Positions 16,944 to 25,960 of a stretch of 64,000 nt of DNA are shown here, in pieces (position 1 is the first letter of the stretch; each line of letters opens with the position of its first letter). Position numbers and translations under genes: made by a program. This DNA comes from Halosimplex salinum. Lineage in GTDB: Archaea; Halobacteriota; Halobacteria; Halobacteriales; Haloarculaceae. The DNA lies in contig NZ_QWGG01000001.1 of the NCBI RefSeq assembly GCF_003730195.1, positions 744,001-808,000 on the forward strand. The letters are read 5' to 3'. Below the pieces are notes generated by a model that ran no database searches, was not told the origin of the DNA, and saw nothing but the letters and a program-made list of their open reading frames with translations.

Positions 16944-17549
16944 ATGACCGACGGCGAGGACGCTGTCGACCTCCTGCCCTTGCTCGACGAGTTCCGCGCG
17001 ATGGCACAGACCGGGCTCCACTACGCCGACGACCCATACGAAGAGGAGCGCTACGAGCGCATGCTCGACCTCGTCGCGGAGCAGTACGGCGAGACGTTCG
17101 AACTGCCGCCAGCGGAGGTCCGCGAGCGACTGGCGGGAGATCTCGGCGAGATCACCCCGAAGATCGCGGCCATCGCACTCGTCTTCGACGACGAGGACCG
17201 ACTGCTCGTCATCGAGCGGACCGACGGCCTGGGGTGGTGCCCGCCCGGCGGGAAACTCGACCTCGGTGAGACGCCCGCGGCGGCGGCCGAACGTGAGACT
17301 CGCGAGGAAACCGGGCTCGAAGTCGACGCGCGGGAACTCGTCGACACGTACGCCGTCGAACCGCCCGGCGAGTTTCCCCACTACAGCGTCTCACACGTCT
17401 ATCGCTGCGAGGCCGTCGGCGGGGAACTCACGACGACCTACGAGTCCCGGCAGGTGCAGTACATGCCCGTCGACGAGGTCCCCGAGTGGTCGCTGGCGTA
17501 TTACCCGGAGGCAGTCCGGGACGCGCTGAAGACCCGCCGCGACGGGTGA
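16944..17549 (+). CDS. Nudix hydrolase
   Basis: A 201-residue protein. The C-terminal half is a Nudix domain with the full box GGKLDLGETPAAAAERETREETGLE (GX5EX7REUXEEXGU) starting near residue 98. An N-terminal helical extension of about 70 residues precedes it. Nudix enzymes cleave nucleoside diphosphates linked to another group; the substrate here is unknown. It stands 81 bases upstream of menA in the menaquinone cluster, so acting on a nucleotide or prenyl-diphosphate side product is possible but unproven. Confidence 0.9.
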   Translation: MTDGEDAVDLLPLLDEFRAMAQTGLHYADDPYEEERYERMLDLVAEQYGETFELPPAEVRERLAGDLGEITPKIAAIALVFDDEDRLLVIERTDGLGWCPPGGKLDLGETPAAAAERETREETGLEVDARELVDTYAVEPPGEFPHYSVSHVYRCEAVGGELTTTYESRQVQYMPVDEVPEWSLAYYPEAVRDALKTRRDG

Positions 17550-17630
17550 GGCGCGGCCGTCCCGCGCGACCGGTTCGCCGGCCGGTGCGGATGCCAACTT
17601 TGACACTTGCGCCACCCCGAGTGTCCGCCA

Positions 17631-18587
17631 ATGTCGACCGCAGACGCGCAGGTCTCGAAGACCCGCGCCTGGCTGATGGCCGCACGGCCACAGACCCTCC
17701 CTGCGGGGTCCGCGCCGGTGATCGTCGGCGCGGGGCTGGCCGTCCACGCCGACGTGTTCGCGCCGCTCCCGTGGCTCGCCGCCCTCGTCGGCGCGCTCCT
17801 CATCCAGGTGGGGACGAACTTCGCGAACGACTACTACGACGCCGTCAAGGGCGCCGACACCGACGACCGCGAAGGGTTCACTCGCGTCACCGCCGGCGGA
17901 CTCATCCCCGCCGCGCAGGTCAAGTGGGCGATGGTCGCCACCTACGGACTCGCCGTCGTCGTCGGCGCCTACCTCGTCGCCATCGGCGGCCTCCCCATCC
18001 TCGCCGTCGGCCTCACCAGCATCGCCGCCGGCATCCTCTACACCGGCGGTCCCTACCCCTACGGCTACCGCGGGCTCGGCGACCTCTTCGTCTTCGTCTA
18101 CTTCGGCGTCGTCGCCGTCACGGGCACTTACTACGTTCAGGCGGTGACGGAGACCGACGCCGGGCTGTTCCCCATGGGACTCCCCGCGGAGACGCTCCCG
18201 CTCGCGGCGGTCGTCGCGAGCCTCCCTGCGGCCGGCCTTTCGACGGCCATCCTCGTGGTCAACAACGTCCGCGACAGGGAGACCGACGCCGCCGCGGGCA
18301 AGCGGACGCTTGCCGTGCTGTTCGGCTACCGCTGGAGTCGCGTCGAGTTCCTCCTGCTCGTCGGGATGGCGTACGTCGTCCCCGTCCTGTTCGCGCTCGA
18401 CCCGGACTACGGCCGCTGGGCGCTCGCACCGCTCGCGTCGCTCCCGCTCGCGGCGAGCGTGAGCAAGACCGTTCTCGAACGCACCGACGGCGAAGCGCTC
18501 AACCCGGCGCTCGAACGGGTGGGGCAGACGCTCTTCCTCCACTCGCTCCTGTTCGCCGCCGGACTCGCCACTCCCGCCCTGCTATGA
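17631..18587 (+). CDS. menA: 1,4-dihydroxy-2-naphthoate polyprenyltransferase
   Basis: A 318-residue UbiA-superfamily membrane enzyme that prenylates and decarboxylates dihydroxynaphthoate. The first Asp-rich motif is NFANDYYDAVKGADTDDR, and the second region has NNVRDRETDAAAGKRTLAVLFG. Eight or nine membrane helices are visible. The ATG at 17631 starts MSTADAQVSKTRAWLMAARPQTLPA, the usual MenA beginning. Its stop overlaps the menC start by four bases (ATGA), showing translational coupling. Confidence 0.95.
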   Translation: MSTADAQVSKTRAWLMAARPQTLPAGSAPVIVGAGLAVHADVFAPLPWLAALVGALLIQVGTNFANDYYDAVKGADTDDREGFTRVTAGGLIPAAQVKWAMVATYGLAVVVGAYLVAIGGLPILAVGLTSIAAGILYTGGPYPYGYRGLGDLFVFVYFGVVAVTGTYYVQAVTETDAGLFPMGLPAETLPLAAVVASLPAAGLSTAILVVNNVRDRETDAAAGKRTLAVLFGYRWSRVEFLLLVGMAYVVPVLFALDPDYGRWALAPLASLPLAASVSKTVLERTDGEALNPALERVGQTLFLHSLLFAAGLATPALL

Positions 18588-19645
18588 CAGACGCAGACTC
18601 GCCGCACCCGCTCGACCGGTTCACGCTCCCGCTCCGTTCCCCGCTCTCGACCGCCGCCGGGGACATCGAGGAGCGCTCCGGTTTCGTCGTCAGGTACGAC
18701 CACCGCGGCGAGACCGGACTGGGCGAAGCCACGCCGCTCCCGGGCTGGACCGAATCGCTCGAAGACTGCGAGCGCGGGCTGGAACGTGCGCTGGAAGCCG
18801 GCGCGGGCGGCGAGCACAGCACCGGACTGCTCGAACTCGACGCCGACGAGGAGCCCGCGGCCCGCCACGGGTTCGCGACCGCGCTCCTCGACGCGGACGC
18901 CCGAGCCGACGGCGTCCCGCTCTACCGCTGGTTCGACGACTCCCGGCAGGTCCACCGCGTCCCGGTCAACGCCACCGTCGGCGACGCCGACCGCGAGACG
19001 ACCGTGGAGCGGTCCGAGGCCGCGGTGGGACGGGGATTCGACTGCCTCAAACTGAAGGTCGGCGCGCGCTCCGTCGACGAGGACGCGGACCGTGTGCGCG
19101 CCGTCCGGGAGGCGGTCGGCGACGAAGTGACGCTTCGACTCGATGCGAACGGTGCGTGGAGTCGAGAGGAGGCGGAACGAGCCATCGAGCGCGTGGCTCC
19201 GCTGGACGTGGCGTACGTCGAGCAACCCCTCCCGGTCGAGGACCTGTCCGGACTCGCCGACCTTCGCGGTAGCGGGGTCGACGTCGCCGCCGACGAGACG
19301 TTCGTCGAGCACTCCATGGCGGACGTGTTCGAGGCGGGAGCGGCCGACGTGGTGATACTCAAGCCGATGGTACTCGGTGGACCCGGGAACACGCACACCC
19401 TCGCGATGCGTGCCCGAGAGGAAGGGATCGAACCGGTCGTGACGACGACGGTCGACGCTGTCGTCGCCCGCACCGCCGCCGTCCACGTCGCGGCCGCCAT
19501 CCCCGACGTGGTCCCGTGTGGGCTCGCGACTGCGGACCTGCTCGCCGAGGACCTCGCACCGGACCCCGCGCCGGTCTCGGACGGGAGTATCGAAGTCCCG
19601 CAGGACGACGGGCTCGGGATCGACCAGGGGGCGGTGGGGCGGTGA
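18584..19645 (+). CDS. menC: o-Succinylbenzoate synthase
   Basis: A 353-residue enolase-superfamily enzyme that dehydrates SHCHC to o-succinylbenzoate. The catalytic lysine motif is CLKLKVG (KxK), and metal ligands are in RLDANGAW, VEQPLP and AADETF, with a later lysine in DVVILKPMVLGG. The true start is the ATG at 18584 overlapping menA; the same frame is open further upstream through menA but that part is a shadow. It ends with a GTGA overlap onto menE. Confidence 0.95.
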   Translation: MTDADSPHPLDRFTLPLRSPLSTAAGDIEERSGFVVRYDHRGETGLGEATPLPGWTESLEDCERGLERALEAGAGGEHSTGLLELDADEEPAARHGFATALLDADARADGVPLYRWFDDSRQVHRVPVNATVGDADRETTVERSEAAVGRGFDCLKLKVGARSVDEDADRVRAVREAVGDEVTLRLDANGAWSREEAERAIERVAPLDVAYVEQPLPVEDLSGLADLRGSGVDVAADETFVEHSMADVFEAGAADVVILKPMVLGGPGNTHTLAMRAREEGIEPVVTTTVDAVVARTAAVHVAAAIPDVVPCGLATADLLAEDLAPDPAPVSDGSIEVPQDDGLGIDQGAVGR

Positions 19646-21207
19646 CGCTGCCGTCGCCCGACGCCTGGCCTGTGGACGACCCGGTCGAGGACCCCTCGGC
19701 GGACGTACTCCGCCAGCGCGCGGACTCGACGCCCGAAGCGACTGCCGTCGTGGCCGCCGACGAGGGAAGGATGTGGACCTACGACGAGTTCGACGAGCGC
19801 GTCGCGGAACGCGCGGACCGACTCGCCGACGTGCTCGACGCCGACGGGGGTCGCGTCGGACTCCTCCTCGGAACGAGAGTCGCCTTCGCCGATCTGTACT
19901 TCGCGGTCGGCCGTCTCGGCGCGAGCGCCGTGCTGTTGAACGTCGAACTCCCCACCGAGCGACTCCGCTCGCAGGCCACGCGAGCGGCGGTCGACGCGAT
20001 AGTCTGCGATCGTTCGACGGAGTCGCTGGCGACCGAGATCGCCCCCGACGACGTACCAGTCGCGTCCGTGGACGCCCCCGAGTCGGACGAAGTCGGGCCT
20101 CTCGGACGATCGGACTCCCAGTCGGTCGAGCCGTCGGATCGTGCACTCGACACCGAGCGAGCCGTCCTGTTCACTTCCGGCACGTCGGGCGATCCGAAGG
20201 GCGTGCGCCTCACTCGACGGAACCTCGTCGCGAGCGCCGTGGGCTCGGCCCACCGACTCGGCGTCGAACCCGGCGACCGCTGGCTGGTCTGTCTCCCGAT
20301 GTACCACATGGGCGGGCTCGCGCCGCTCGTTCGCTCGACCCTCTACGGGACGACGACGGTGATTCAGCGCGAGTTCGACGCCGAAGCGACCGCGCGGGTC
20401 CTCGACGAGTTCGGCGTCTCTGGAGTGTCGCTGGTCCCGACGATGCTCACCAGACTCCTCGACGCGGGCTGGACCTCCTCCGAGTCGCTCCGGTTCGTCC
20501 TCCTCGGCGGCGCGCCGGCCTCCCGCGACCTGATAGAGCGGTGCGCGGACCGCGGTGTACCAGCGTACCCGACCTACGGGATGACGGAGACGGCGTCGCA
20601 GGTCGCGACCGCGACGCCAGCGGAGGCGCGCGCGCACCCCGACACCGTCGGGCGACCGCTTCGGAACACGACGGTCGACGTGCTTTCCAGCGAGGGCGGC
20701 AGAGAACGCGCGGACCCGGGCGACACCGGCGAACTCGTCGTCGACGGTCCGACGGTGACGCCGGGGTATCTCGACGACGAGCAGACCGCGGCGGCGTTCG
20801 ACGACCGCGGCTTCCACACCGGCGATCTGGGGTACGCCGACGCGGACGGGCGGCTCTGGGTCGTCGGCCGCGTCGACGACGCGATAGTCACCGGCGGCGA
20901 GAACGTTCACCCCGCCCGCGTCGCCGACGCGCTCCGCGAGATCGGTGGAGTCGGTGACGCCGCAGTCGTCGGCCTCCCGGACGAGGAGTGGGGCGAGCGC
21001 GTCGCTGCGCTGGTGGTTCCGGCCGGCGCGACTCCCGCCGCCGCCGCGCTCACCGCCGAGCAGGTGCGCGACGGCGCTCGCGAGCGACTGGCGTCGTTCG
21101 CCGTCCCGAAGACCGTCGCGTTCGCCGACGAACTGCCACGAACCCACTCGGGGACGGTGGACCGCGACGCGGTCCGCGAGCGCCTCGCAAACGCCCGATC
21201 CGGGTGA
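19642..21207 (+). CDS. menE: o-Succinylbenzoate-CoA ligase
   Basis: A 521-residue adenylate-forming enzyme starting at the GTG at 19642 (VTLPSPDAWPV), which overlaps the menC stop. Signature motifs are the phosphate loop LFTSGTSGDPKGV, YGMTETASQ, TGDLGYADADGRLWVVGR and a late lysine in HSGTVDRD context. It makes o-succinylbenzoyl-CoA for MenB. An internal Asp/Ser-rich segment (residues about 140-165) is a typical haloarchaeal insertion. Confidence 0.94.
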   Translation: MTLPSPDAWPVDDPVEDPSADVLRQRADSTPEATAVVAADEGRMWTYDEFDERVAERADRLADVLDADGGRVGLLLGTRVAFADLYFAVGRLGASAVLLNVELPTERLRSQATRAAVDAIVCDRSTESLATEIAPDDVPVASVDAPESDEVGPLGRSDSQSVEPSDRALDTERAVLFTSGTSGDPKGVRLTRRNLVASAVGSAHRLGVEPGDRWLVCLPMYHMGGLAPLVRSTLYGTTTVIQREFDAEATARVLDEFGVSGVSLVPTMLTRLLDAGWTSSESLRFVLLGGAPASRDLIERCADRGVPAYPTYGMTETASQVATATPAEARAHPDTVGRPLRNTTVDVLSSEGGRERADPGDTGELVVDGPTVTPGYLDDEQTAAAFDDRGFHTGDLGYADADGRLWVVGRVDDAIVTGGENVHPARVADALREIGGVGDAAVVGLPDEEWGERVAALVVPAGATPAAAALTAEQVRDGARERLASFAVPKTVAFADELPRTHSGTVDRDAVRERLANARSG

Positions 21208-21272
21208 ATGGACCGGGCGGACGACTCGCGACCGCCGCGGCCTTTAATCGCGCCGACCGCCTACACGGAGGC

Positions 21273-22082
21273 GTGTGTACGCTCGTCTTCGCCTGGCAGG
21301 TCTTCACCGACACCCCGGTCGTCGCGGCGGCCAACCGCGACGAACTGCTCGACAGGCCTTCCAGACCGCCAGCACTGATCGAGGAGTCGCCGCGCGTCCT
21401 CGCCCCGCGCGACGAGGCGGCCGACGGCACCTGGATCGGGTACAACGAACACGGCGTCTTCGTCGCGATCACCAACCGCTGGGTCGATCGCGAGGCCGAC
21501 CGCAGTGAGGCCTCGGAATCAGTGAGCGGGGAGGGACGACCCGCGAGCCGCGACGACGAGGACGCCCCCGACCGCTCCCGCGGCCTGCTCGTCCGCGACG
21601 CGCTCCGTGAGCCATCCGCGGAAGCGGCGACCCGCCACGTCGAGTCGGAACTGGACGACCGACGGTACGACGGGTTCAACCTCGTCCTCGCCGACGAGAA
21701 CGCCGCCCTGTTCGTCGAGTGGGACGGCGAGACCCGCCGGGTTCGCAACTTCGATCCCGGCGTTCACGTCGTCGTGAACGTCGGCGCCGACGGGGAGTAC
21801 GCGATCCCGGCGGTCCGCGCAGACGCGGGCGAGGCGCAGGCCCAGAACGCGGACGAGGTCGCGATGGTGCTCCAACCCGAACCCGGGGAGACCAGCACGG
21901 CGTGGCTGGATCGCGCGGCCGACGTGATCGCCGACCACGAGTACGGCGTCTGCGTCCACCACGACCGCTTCGGGACGCGTTCGTCGTCGCTGGTCGAGAT
22001 CGGTCGCGAGGCGTCCCGGTATCGCTACGCGGACGGGCCGCCCTGCGAGACGGGGTACCGGGACGTCGACAGCCAAATTTAA
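21273..22082 (+). CDS. NRDE (TANGO2-like) family protein
   Basis: A 269-residue protein from the GTG at 21273, giving the family start (M)CTLVFAWQ with Cys2 and the name-giving motif AANRDELLDRPSRPP near residue 20. Further features are DGTWIGYNEHGVFVAITNR and GFNLVLADENAALFVEWDG. Family members share an Ntn-hydrolase-like fold; TANGO2 relatives are linked to haem or lipid handling, but the enzymatic role is not settled. It stands 65 bases after menE and could be transcribed from its own TTTAA element near 21243. Confidence 0.9.
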   Translation: MCTLVFAWQVFTDTPVVAAANRDELLDRPSRPPALIEESPRVLAPRDEAADGTWIGYNEHGVFVAITNRWVDREADRSEASESVSGEGRPASRDDEDAPDRSRGLLVRDALREPSAEAATRHVESELDDRRYDGFNLVLADENAALFVEWDGETRRVRNFDPGVHVVVNVGADGEYAIPAVRADAGEAQAQNADEVAMVLQPEPGETSTAWLDRAADVIADHEYGVCVHHDRFGTRSSSLVEIGREASRYRYADGPPCETGYRDVDSQI

Positions 22083-22108
22083 ACGGCCCTGACACGGACC
22101 GTACTGGT

Positions 22109-22453
22109 ATGGCCGCTGCCGAAGCCGAACTCAACGAGGACGAGCGCGCGGGACTGGAACTCATCCGCGAGTCGGGTGGCATCCACCAGAGCGACTTCTG
22201 GAAGGAGTTGGACGTGAGTTCCCGCAAGGGCAGCCGTATCGCCGACGCGCTGGCCGACCAGGAACTCATCCAGCGCGAGGAGACCGTCTACAACGGTCAC
22301 AACACCTACTACCTCACGCCCGCCGCCCGCGACCTCGACTTCTCCCTGCTGATGGCCGGCGACATGCTCTCCCCGTTCGTCGGCGACGACGAGGTCAACG
22401 CCCACAGCGACACCTTCTCGCAGTTCGTGATGAACCTCGCCTACGAGGAGTAG
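22109..22453 (+). CDS. Winged-helix transcriptional regulator
   Basis: A 114-residue protein. Residues 10-70 form a winged helix (ELIRESGGIHQSDFWKELDVSSRKGSRIADALADQELIQREE), followed by a helical C-terminal part. It resembles haloarchaeal Lrp/MarR-like small HTH regulators without an effector domain. The upstream ATTTAAAC at 22077-22084 is a TATA box 25-32 bases from the ATG, pointing to a leaderless mRNA. Confidence 0.85.
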   Translation: MAAAEAELNEDERAGLELIRESGGIHQSDFWKELDVSSRKGSRIADALADQELIQREETVYNGHNTYYLTPAARDLDFSLLMAGDMLSPFVGDDEVNAHSDTFSQFVMNLAYEE

Positions 22454-22555
22454 CGCCGCTCGATTCTGCATCCGGCCGCTCTTCTCTCTCAGACACACCC
22501 CACCGGAGCCGTGGCTCCCCGGTGAGAACGCGAAGAAACGGCGACGGCGACGACC

Positions 22556-23017
22556 TCAGTCCTCGAGCGCGTCGGCGATGCGACCGAGCTCTCGTCGGGC
22601 GTCGTGGACCTCGTCGCGGAGTTTCCGCACCTCGCGGACGAGTTCCTCGTCGGCCTTCGAGGACTCCTCCTCGCCGCGACCGCCGGGGCCGCCGGGGCCG
22701 CCCATGCCGGGCGGGCCGCCACCGCCGCCGCCCATCATGCCGCCCATCATCTGCGCGAAGGGGTTGCCGCCGCCACCGCCGCCCATGCCGGGCGGGCCGC
22801 CACCACCGCCGCCCATCATCTCTTCCATGCGCTCCTCGCGGCTCATGCCCTCGCCGTCCTCGTCGCCCTCTTCGGCGCGCTGCTGGCGGATCTCCTCGAC
22901 GCGCTCGCGGAAGGACTTGGACTCTCCCTCGCTCTCGCCCGCTCCGTCGGCGTCGGGCGCCTCCTCTGTCGACTCCTCGGCCGGTGCGTCGCTCTCCTCG
23001 GAAGTATCGTCTGCCAT
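22556..23017 (-). CDS. Gly/Met/Pro-rich low-complexity protein
   Basis: A 153-residue protein with three zones: an acidic Glu/Ser-rich N-terminus (residues 1-60), a middle stretch of repeated MMGGGGGGPPGMGG-type blocks containing NPFAQ (about 65-115), and a predicted coiled coil (EELVREVRKLRDEVHDARRELGRIADALED). No domain is recognised. The two GGGGGGPPGMG blocks are near duplicates at the DNA level. It is the last gene of a likely three-gene minus-strand operon with a small membrane protein and a PGF-CTERM protein. Confidence 0.8.
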   Translation of the reverse strand: MADDTSEESDAPAEESTEEAPDADGAGESEGESKSFRERVEEIRQQRAEEGDEDGEGMSREERMEEMMGGGGGGPPGMGGGGGGNPFAQMMGGMMGGGGGGPPGMGGPGGPGGRGEEESSKADEELVREVRKLRDEVHDARRELGRIADALED

Positions 23018-23057
23018 ACCAGGGATTCGCCGTCGCGTCCCAAAAGGGTTGTCGTAC

Positions 23058-23447
23058 TCAGGCGATACGCCGGACCAGGAGCGAGATACCGACGGCCGAG
23101 GCGACCAGGACGACGAGGTTGAACACGGCCTGGAACACGGGCACGAAGTCGGGGCTGAACCACACTCGGATCGCCTCCGAGGCGGCGAAGTAGAAGCGGA
23201 ACGTCGCCACCAGCGCCAGCAGACACAGGATGCCGAACGCCGCCCACTGGACGTACGACCGGATGTCTCGGCCGCCACCGCCGTCCCGGTCGTTCCGCCT
23301 GTCGACCGAGGCCGGCGCCGACGCCGTCCGGCCGCCGTCCGCCGTGCGGTCGTCGCCCGACTGGGAAGGTCCGTCGGGTTCGTCGGGCACGTCGTGGTCG
23401 GGAGTCGATCCGTCGTTGCCGTCGCCGTCGCGATTCGTGTCAGTCAT
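23058..23447 (-). CDS. Small membrane protein with acidic cytosolic tail
   Basis: A 129-residue protein: a disordered Asp/Gly/Ser-rich N-terminus (residues 1-62), then two membrane helices (about 65-85 and 100-125) separated by FRFYFAASEAIRVWFSPDFVPVFQ. No named family recognised. It overlaps the upstream PGF-CTERM gene by four bases, so the two are translationally coupled. It lies 40 bases before the Gly-rich gene. Confidence 0.78.
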   Translation of the reverse strand: MTDTNRDGDGNDGSTPDHDVPDEPDGPSQSGDDRTADGGRTASAPASVDRRNDRDGGGGRDIRSYVQWAAFGILCLLALVATFRFYFAASEAIRVWFSPDFVPVFQAVFNLVVLVASAVGISLLVRRIA

Positions 23448-24457
23448 GCGTTCCTCCGTGCCGCGAGTGCCGCGAGTCCGACCAGCGCGACGAGGGCGCC
23501 GACCGCGCCGAAGCCGGGGCCACTACTGCTCTCGGTCGGGATCGGGGTGTCCGCTTCCTGGCGCGGCTGGGGCGTCCGCTCGAAGTCGCCGGCCTGGAAG
23601 TCGACCTCCTCGCGCGTCTGGTTCTTCGGAGCGGGGCGCGACGGGTCGAGTTTCGCCCGCGCGGTCGCCGTGCCGACGATGACGCCGTCTTTCAGCAGGA
23701 TGCCGTCGAGGTAGTAGTTGTAGCTGGACGGGACTTCGAGTTCGGCCGTCTGCGTCGTCGTCCGCCCGGGACCGATCTCGTCGATGGTCACGCTCGCGCG
23801 GTCCGCGATGACGTTCGACTCGACCTGTCGCGCCAGCACGACGAGTTCGAGCCCGCCAGCGGGCTCGTCCCCGCGGTTGGTGAGATAGGTGCCGGTACGG
23901 AGCGTCGTCCGGTTGTTCTCCTCGCCGGCGATGTCGTAGGTGATCACGGGCAGGCTCGCCTCGTCGCTGCCGAAGCGGTGGAACCCGACGCTCGTCCGGG
24001 CGTAGTCCGGCGTCAGCGAGTCGACGCCCCGGATGTCCGTGCTCCCGGTCTCGATGCGCCGCCCGTCCTCGTAGACCCGGATGAGGAGCCGGTAGCCGCC
24101 CTGGCGGTCGACGGTCACGTTCATGCGGGTGCGGACCTCGCGGTCGCCCTCTATCGTGCCCAGTCGCTTCCGAACCGTCGTCGCGACGAGTCCGGTGTCC
24201 GTGTCGACGGCCTGTACCTCGACGGTGACGTTCTCCGCGTCGCCGCCGCGGTGGTCCATCCGCAGGTCGAGCGAGAGTTCGGCGCGCTCGCCGCCGACGG
24301 CTCCGGCGGCGACGCGCGGTTCCTGGAGGGACATGCGACTCGGTCTGACGTCCTCGTCGGTCCGCTCGGCGAGCGCGCCGGGGACCGCGACGACGACCCC
24401 TGCGGCGGCCACGACGAGGAGGAGAGCGAGGACGCCCAGCCACGCTTCTCGATTCAC
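23444..24457 (-). CDS. PGF-CTERM surface protein (DUF7490-like)
   Basis: A 337-residue secreted protein. A signal or anchor helix (WLGVLALLLVVAAAGVVVAV) is followed by beta-rich extracellular domains with several N-x-S/T sites. The C-terminus is a PGF-CTERM tripartite tail: SSSGPGFGAVGALVALVGLAALAARRNA, processed by archaeosortase A and lipid-anchored. The GTG at 24457 is preferred over the GTG at 24502: the reverse-strand TATA-like CATTTAC at 24481-24487 lies 24-30 bases before it. Confidence 0.82.
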   Translation of the reverse strand: MNREAWLGVLALLLVVAAAGVVVAVPGALAERTDEDVRPSRMSLQEPRVAAGAVGGERAELSLDLRMDHRGGDAENVTVEVQAVDTDTGLVATTVRKRLGTIEGDREVRTRMNVTVDRQGGYRLLIRVYEDGRRIETGSTDIRGVDSLTPDYARTSVGFHRFGSDEASLPVITYDIAGEENNRTTLRTGTYLTNRGDEPAGGLELVVLARQVESNVIADRASVTIDEIGPGRTTTQTAELEVPSSYNYYLDGILLKDGVIVGTATARAKLDPSRPAPKNQTREEVDFQAGDFERTPQPRQEADTPIPTESSSGPGFGAVGALVALVGLAALAARRNA

Positions 24458-24567
24458 GTTCCACTGCGCAACCCGATCGGGTAAATGTCTTGTGTGCGAC
24501 ACCAGTGCGAGCGCGGGGCCCTGCCAGGGGCTCTACCGGTCGATCCGTGACGCCGGATCGGCGGTCC

Positions 24568-25323
24568 TTACCCGAACGCGCCGAGACTCGACTGGAGGTT
24601 CCGGTCGCTCTCCCCCGGTTCCACGTCGTAGCCGACCAGGTCGCGCATGTCGACGGCGTAGGTGCTCCCGCCGTTGTCGAGTAACAGCACCCTACCCTGT
24701 GCGCCCCGCACCGTCCCCGACGCGATGGTCTCCGCGACCGGCCGGTCCGCGAGGTCGAACCCGTAGTCGAAGTCGAAGGTCTCGACGGGGTCGAAGTCGG
24801 CGAGCAGTGCCTCCCAGGCGTCGACGTCGACCGATTCGTGGAGACCCAGGAGTTTCGTCGGGACGCGGACCCGGTCTCCGATGTCCGTCGCGATCTCCGC
24901 CTCGATCTGTCGGGCGACTCGGCCGTCTTTGACGGTGCGGAGGTGGGCGGCGCGGTCGGCGCCCTGCTCGCGGAGTCGGGTGTTCAGCCGCCAGGAGCGC
25001 GTCACGCCGACTTTGAACGTGTCGGGGGCGAACGCGGCGAGGTAAATGGCGTGTTCCTCCCGACAGGATTCGAGCGGGAGCGAGCACTCGCCGGTGCAGA
25101 TCGCACAGGGCCAGCGGGAGGTGTGGTCGTCGCAGTACGGCGCGTCGTCGTGTGGACAGGGCGTGTGTCCGGTGTCGTCGACGACGCCCGCACAGTGGCG
25201 TCGGTCGAGGGAGTAGGCGAGTTCCGTCCCGGGTTCGAGGGGCTCTCGGTCGACGGTGCCGTCGCTGGCGACCAGCAGTGCCGGCGGTCCGTCGACGCCC
25301 GCGGCGTACCCCACGACTTGCAC
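24568..25323 (-). CDS. DUF2797 protein with Cys/His cluster
   Basis: A 251-residue protein. Residues 40-90 hold a metal-binding cluster (HCAGV, HTPCPHDDAPYCDDH, WPCAICTGEC, SCREEH). The next segment, HAIYLAAFAPDTFKVGVTRSWRLNTRLREQGAD, has the character of a GIY-YIG-like core, as noted for DUF2797. An RNA- or DNA-related role is possible but unproven. The minus-strand gene stands alone between the PGF-CTERM operon and the PEBP gene. Confidence 0.82.
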   Translation of the reverse strand: MQVVGYAAGVDGPPALLVASDGTVDREPLEPGTELAYSLDRRHCAGVVDDTGHTPCPHDDAPYCDDHTSRWPCAICTGECSLPLESCREEHAIYLAAFAPDTFKVGVTRSWRLNTRLREQGADRAAHLRTVKDGRVARQIEAEIATDIGDRVRVPTKLLGLHESVDVDAWEALLADFDPVETFDFDYGFDLADRPVAETIASGTVRGAQGRVLLLDNGGSTYAVDMRDLVGYDVEPGESDRNLQSSLGAFG

Positions 25324-25468
25324 GGCCGCGGGTTGGAAACGCCGGGATATAGACGTGGCGTTCCCGCTGAGGCCCGCGACCCCTCCCGGAAATCGACGCC
25401 TATCGTCCGGCCGAACAGTGGTGCGGGTTTATCTGTCGGGCCCCCGTCGTGTCGCGTGAGACGATAGC

Positions 25469-25930
25469 ATGGCGGACCTGCAACTCACGAGCCCGGCGTT
25501 CGAAGACGGCGACCGGATCCCAGAGAAGTACGGGTACACGGAGGAGAACGTCAACCCGCCGCTCGGGATATCGGACGCGCCCTCGAGTACGGAGTCGTTC
25601 CTCATCGTCGTCGACGACCCCGACGCGCGCGAACCGGCGGGGCAGATATGGGACCACTGGGTCGTCTGGAACGTCGACCCCGACGTCGAGTCGATCCCCG
25701 AGGACTGGGACCCCTCGTCGGCCGGCGCCGTCGCCGGCGAGAACGACTACGGCGAGACCGGCTGGGGCGGCCCGAACCCGCCGGACCGCGAACACACCTA
25801 CCGGTTCCTCCTGTACGCGCTCGACGACACGCTCGACCTGTCGCGGGACGCGACGAAAGACGACGCCTACGACGCCGCGGAAGGCTGTGTCGTCGGAAAA
25901 GCCCATCTCGAAGGCACGTACGCGCCCTGA
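25469..25930 (+). CDS. YbhB/YbcL-type PEBP family protein (cytosolic)
   Basis: A 153-residue phosphatidylethanolamine-binding-protein fold. Ligand-site motifs are VNPPLGISDAP, IVVDDPDAREPAGQIWDHWVVWNV, NDYGETGWGGPNPPDREHTYRFLLYALDD. It lacks a signal peptide. Bacterial and archaeal members are of unknown function, named for similarity to Raf kinase inhibitor. A second, secreted lipoprotein member is encoded at 62966-63565. Confidence 0.93.
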   Translation: MADLQLTSPAFEDGDRIPEKYGYTEENVNPPLGISDAPSSTESFLIVVDDPDAREPAGQIWDHWVVWNVDPDVESIPEDWDPSSAGAVAGENDYGETGWGGPNPPDREHTYRFLLYALDDTLDLSRDATKDDAYDAAEGCVVGKAHLEGTYAP

Positions 25931-25960
25931 CTGTCGTTCCCCGCACGGCGCAGTCGCCGC

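Noticed and set aside
17486-18583. Upstream extension of the menC frame
   Set aside because: The frame is open through menA but the translation is Arg/Pro-rich; the MenC family starts at the ATG at 18584.
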